From positions 496,001 through 560,000 of the forward strand of contig BAAHQB010000043.1 in the NCBI GenBank assembly GCA_054601695.1: 64,000 nucleotides of DNA, given 5' to 3'. The translations under genes were made by a program, and so were the position numbers. Origin of the DNA: Amorphochlora amoebiformis (taxonomy: Eukaryota; Cercozoa; Chlorarachniophyceae). The notes under the pieces were generated by a model that worked only from the letters and a program-made list of their open reading frames with translations, did not search any database and was not told the origin of the DNA. Positions 45,441-64,000 of the stretch are shown here, piece after piece; the stretch's first letter is position 1; every line of letters begins with the position of its first letter.

Positions 45441-46857
45441 TACAATCCAAGGCAATGGTCCTTGAGAATGAAAACGGAATCGAAATCGCATGTAATTTGC
45501 TTAAAATTCACCAAGCTGGACCGTCGGAGGTTCAAAAGGTGACATCTAGGGTTAAGGTTAGGGTTAGGGTTAGGGTTAGAGTTTGGGTTAGGGTTAGGGT
45601 TAGGGTTAGGGTTAGGGCGTCGGGTTGGGGATAGGGTTAGGGTTAGGGTGTCGGGTTAGGGTTAGGGTTAGGGTTAGTACGTCGGGTTAGGGTTAGGGTT
45701 AGGGTTAGGGTTAGGGTTAGGGTTAGGGTTAGGGTTAGGGTTAGGGTTAGGGTTAGGGTTAGGGTTAGGTTAGCATTAGGGCGTAGGGATAGGTTTAGGG
45801 TTAGTTAGTGTCAGGGATAGGGTTAGGGTTAGGGTTATCTTAAGGTTAGGTTAAGGGTTAGGGTTAGGGTTAGGGTTAGGTTAAGGGTTAGGGTTAGGGT
45901 TTGGGTCATGGCCAGGGTTAGGGTTAGGGTTAGTGCTAGTTAGTGTTAGGGGTAGGGTTACGGTTAGGGTTACGGTTAGGGTTAGGGTTCGGGTTAGGGT
46001 TACCGTAAGGGTTAGGAGAGTGGGGTCGCGTAGTCAACATACATATACATACATATTTAGATATATATCTGTGCGTGTATATATGACCTATACATGTAGA
46101 AGCAAACAGATACAATATACATATTTATGTCTGTGTCTGAAACATGTACTACATAACTATATATATATATATATTATATATATATATATATATATAGGTA
46201 CTAAAAGAAGTATGTGAGCGTGAAGGTTTGCGTATGGGTGATGCGTATGTAATTGGATACTTGCCGGATCAGGTGTATATATATATATATATATATATAT
46301 ATGCATAAGTAATATATTATATAATATATATATATATATATACATATGTATATATATCTGTATCATATATCATATGTCATATATCATATATCATATATCA
46401 TATCACATATCATATATTATATATCATATGTCACATATTATATGTATCATATATCATATATCATATAGTATATATTATTTATCATATATCATATATCCTA
46501 TATCAAATATTATATATAATATATCTTACATCATATGTCATACATCACATATCGAATATCATATATCATATCTCATATATGATATCTTATATCATATATC
46601 ATATATCATACATCACATATCATATATCACATATCACATACCACATATCACATATCATATATCATATATCATATATCATATATCATAAATCACATATCAT
46701 ATCTAAAAATTTCAACACACGTACAATACGAAATATAGTTAGATATCAAAGTCAATATAGTATGTGTACATCAATACTCATTTGCACATCATTACATTGT
46801 AATGACCGTCACTAACCTCAGATCCTGGAAAAAACTAGAAAGTACGTCGGGTCCTAG
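38480..46857 (+). CDS. FTCD: Glutamate formiminotransferase (plant/algal-type, single domain), mitochondrial-type leader
   Basis: Family role: transfer of a formimino or formyl group between glutamate and tetrahydrofolate, linking histidine breakdown or folate recycling. Fourteen exons: 38480-38620, 39059-39085, 39484-39521, 40372-40444, 41339-41371, 41823-41894, 42169-42229, 42767-42818, 43082-43175, 43705-43777, 44807-44865, 45452-45538, 46198-46272, 46822-46857. They sum to 921 nt, 306 residues plus TAG, with every junction GT-AG and in phase. Motifs in order: leader [118 protein letters not shown] and the C-terminal [11 protein letters not shown]. No cyclodeaminase domain follows. The leader is Arg/Ser-rich with no acid before residue 40, which suggests mitochondria. 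The weakest piece is the 27-nt exon 39059 (ELINHLTSK), supported by phase and splice sites only. Confidence 0.94.
38835..39435. other. FTCD intron stretch: TA tracts and degenerate CCCTAA array around exon 39059
   Basis: TA tracts fill 38850-39000. Degenerate CCCTAA repeats fill 39112-39315, starting 25 nt after the donor of exon 39059-39085, with the C-rich strand on the coding strand. A purine patch (gagaggaaaaggg) follows before the next TA tract. Confidence 0.8.
39600..39995 (+). repeat. Four downstream echoes of exon 39484-39521 (DKDYNR exon) with donor
   Basis: The exon part tcggataaggattataaccg, its donor gtgctaactacc and intron are repeated at 39617-39643, 39723-39750, 39844-39864 and 39966-39992, about every 100 to 120 nt. 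Three keep ..ag|gtgcta, and the last has lost a base at the donor. The real exon alone has the acceptor ttctag and the codons VSTF before SDKD. The Asp-x-Asp-x-Asn-Arg segment is the family's conserved folate/glutamate-site motif, which makes the repetition notable. Confidence 0.92.
40447..41172. repeat. (CTCTATCCCC)n and CCCTAACCCGACGC satellite
   Basis: A pyrimidine tract of tctatccccc units (40465-40563) passes into CCCTAA repeats punctuated regularly by cgacgc or cgaagc, giving a unit near 18 nt, to about 41055. CCCTAA resumes at 41118-41170. The stretch begins right after the donor acgaag|gttgtg of exon 40372-40444 and has its C-rich strand on the coding strand. Confidence 0.9.
43225..43415 (+). 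repeat. Two decayed downstream echoes of the 3' edge of exon 43082-43175
   Basis: The exon end and donor (tttcgggccctcaaagc..cttctaag|gtatcatattttaatgtta) are echoed at 43236-43286 and 43366-43412 with many changes. Spacing is about 80 to 130 nt. Decay increases with distance from the exon, but the last echo still has cgaag|gtaaca. Confidence 0.75.
43778..44035 (+). repeat. Downstream echoes of the 3' edge of exon 43705-43777
   Basis: The sequence aaccgccaagaccattctag|gtatttttac at the exon end recurs near 43852 (accgccaagacaattctag|gtattt) and 43935 (aactgcccagaccattctag|gtacta) in a tandem unit of about 85 nt that also contains cttgaatccatctcaaatct. The repeat supports ending the exon at cattctag rather than at attcct|gtaacc. 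Confidence 0.85.
44035..44795. repeat. CCCTAA array degrading to CCTAAT, running up to an acceptor
   Basis: Mixed CCCTAA with a short TTAGGG switch at 44106-44180 passes into several hundred bases of cctaatcctaat. The array runs directly into exon 44807-44865: the acceptor ctgaag lies about 10 nt after its end. Open frames such as [10 protein letters not shown] are translations of the repeat. Confidence 0.88.
45545..46020. repeat. TTAGGG array after exon 45452-45538
   Basis: Near-perfect TTAGGG begins within 15 nt of the donor caaaag|gtgaca and continues to about 46015 with a few variant units. Here the G-rich strand is the coding strand, an exception to the usual orientation. Confidence 0.92.
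46358..46706. repeat. ATATC/CATAT array with a period near 10 nt
   Basis: About 340 nt of catatatcat-type units (tatcatatgtcat, tatcacatatcat) lie between exon 46198-46272 and the last FTCD exon. Each unit is partly self-complementary. The translated frame of I, Y, H and S residues is not coding. Confidence 0.85.
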
Positions 46858-47382
46858 TTTCTGATCCGGGAACAGCATGATGTGAAGTTCAGGCTAGTTA
46901 TGAGTACTCTCTATATTCACACATGTATATATACATATATATGCATACATATCTTGATAGTTGTATCATAGTGAGGCTGTTGTGAGTCGAATATATATCT
47001 AGTATATTCGAGACTAATTCTAATTCTAACATTCAGATTTTGTACTAAGTGATTAGTTTTAGTCACGTATGCGACTAGACCTTCGAAATTAGTATCATAA
47101 TCTAGATAATACATTGTAGTGTCACGTGCGGCGCGCAAACTTATGATATTTGCCAGATATTTAATATTTCCACCTATGATAATCAGGACTAGAGGAACCT
47201 AGGGAAGTAAATATTCTGGAAAACTTGCTTGACAGCCATGCATACATACTAGATGTACATATACTAGAATTATGGACTACCGTAGTCTAGGTGATGGTGG
47301 GGAATCTTTCTAGTGTAGACTCAGAATTAGATATATACGACATCGAACTTCGATATTTGAGATATTTGATTGAGATATCTGA
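46858..47382. other. Convergent intergenic spacer, CTAG-rich
   Basis: This 525-nt spacer separates the stop codons of the formiminotransferase (plus) and the permease (minus). It is unusual for this window in having almost no TA repeat. It holds about eleven CTAG tetramers. The motif actagaattatg is shared with 1913-1924 in the other spacer. It must contain the 3' ends of two opposed transcripts. An open minus-strand frame (46917-47138) has no recognisable content. Confidence 0.6.
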
Positions 47383-63857
<16,475 letters not shown>

Positions 63858-64000
63858 CTTCGTAAGTTTAAGTACGTCAGTTTAAGTAACGTCAGTTTAA
63901 GTAACGTCAGTTTTAATTAACCTCAAGTAACGTCAATTTAAGTAACGTCAGTTTAAGTAACGCCAGTTTAAGTAACGTCAGTTTAAGTAACGTTTATCTT
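63858..64000. repeat. 15-nt minisatellite (AGTTTAAGTAACGTC)n at the window edge
   Basis: About nine units of agtttaagtaacgtc run from about 63871 to the end of the window and probably beyond. The array abuts the acceptor of permease exon 63789-63857 (on the minus strand ...acttaaacttacgaag). Confidence 0.9.

Noticed and set aside
45545-46020. Chromosome end
   Set aside because: Coding exons of the same genes lie on both sides of every telomere-type array, so all are interstitial.
46358-46706. CRISPR-like regular repeats
   Set aside because: Units of about 10 nt with no spacers, in a eukaryotic intron; it is a simple satellite.

Overview
This is one window of a nuclear genome from a microbial eukaryote. 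The genes are intron-dense and spliced at GT-AG sites, and all three stop codons end reading frames. Introns are dominated by (TA)n and by short arrays of CCCTAA/TTAGGG (telomere-type) sequence. The protein families (an SPX-EXS phosphate transporter, a plant-type single-domain glutamate formiminotransferase with a mitochondrial-type leader, and an APC permease with a soluble C-terminal domain) would fit an alga or related protist. I cannot name the lineage. No prokaryotic, viral or organellar gene is visible.

Almost every long open frame here is a translated TA microsatellite (YIYIYI) and is not a gene. The real coding sequence is in exons of about 9 to 140 nt, found by reading the non-repetitive islands, checking splice sites and codon phase, and matching protein family motifs. 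Layout: (1) about 1-1440, plus strand, the 3' end of a FAD-dependent amine-oxidase/renalase-like oxidoreductase. (2) 2993-36979, plus strand, a gene of roughly 47 recognised exons for an SPX-EXS (XPR1/PHO1/SYG1-type) phosphate exporter; the EXS part is nearly continuous in phase. (3) 38480-46857, plus strand, a complete 14-exon glutamate formiminotransferase gene whose exons sum to 921 nt (306 residues plus stop), with every junction in phase. (4) 47383 to beyond 63857, minus strand, an APC-family amino acid permease with a UspA-like C-terminal domain, convergent with gene 3; its 5' end lies outside the window.

The striking feature is how the non-coding DNA relates to the exons. At some twenty exons the exon edge and its splice site are repeated as a degrading ladder in the adjacent intron: 5' edges with acceptor upstream, 3' edges with donor downstream. 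One exon pair (7452 and 7717) differs almost only at synonymous sites. The telomere-type arrays usually sit directly against splice sites and mostly put CCCTAAC, a good branch-site match, on the coding strand. A conserved element of about 40-55 nt recurs inside these arrays, always in the same orientation relative to CCCTAA. The spacers after gene 1 and between genes 3 and 4 are strongly enriched in CTAG.
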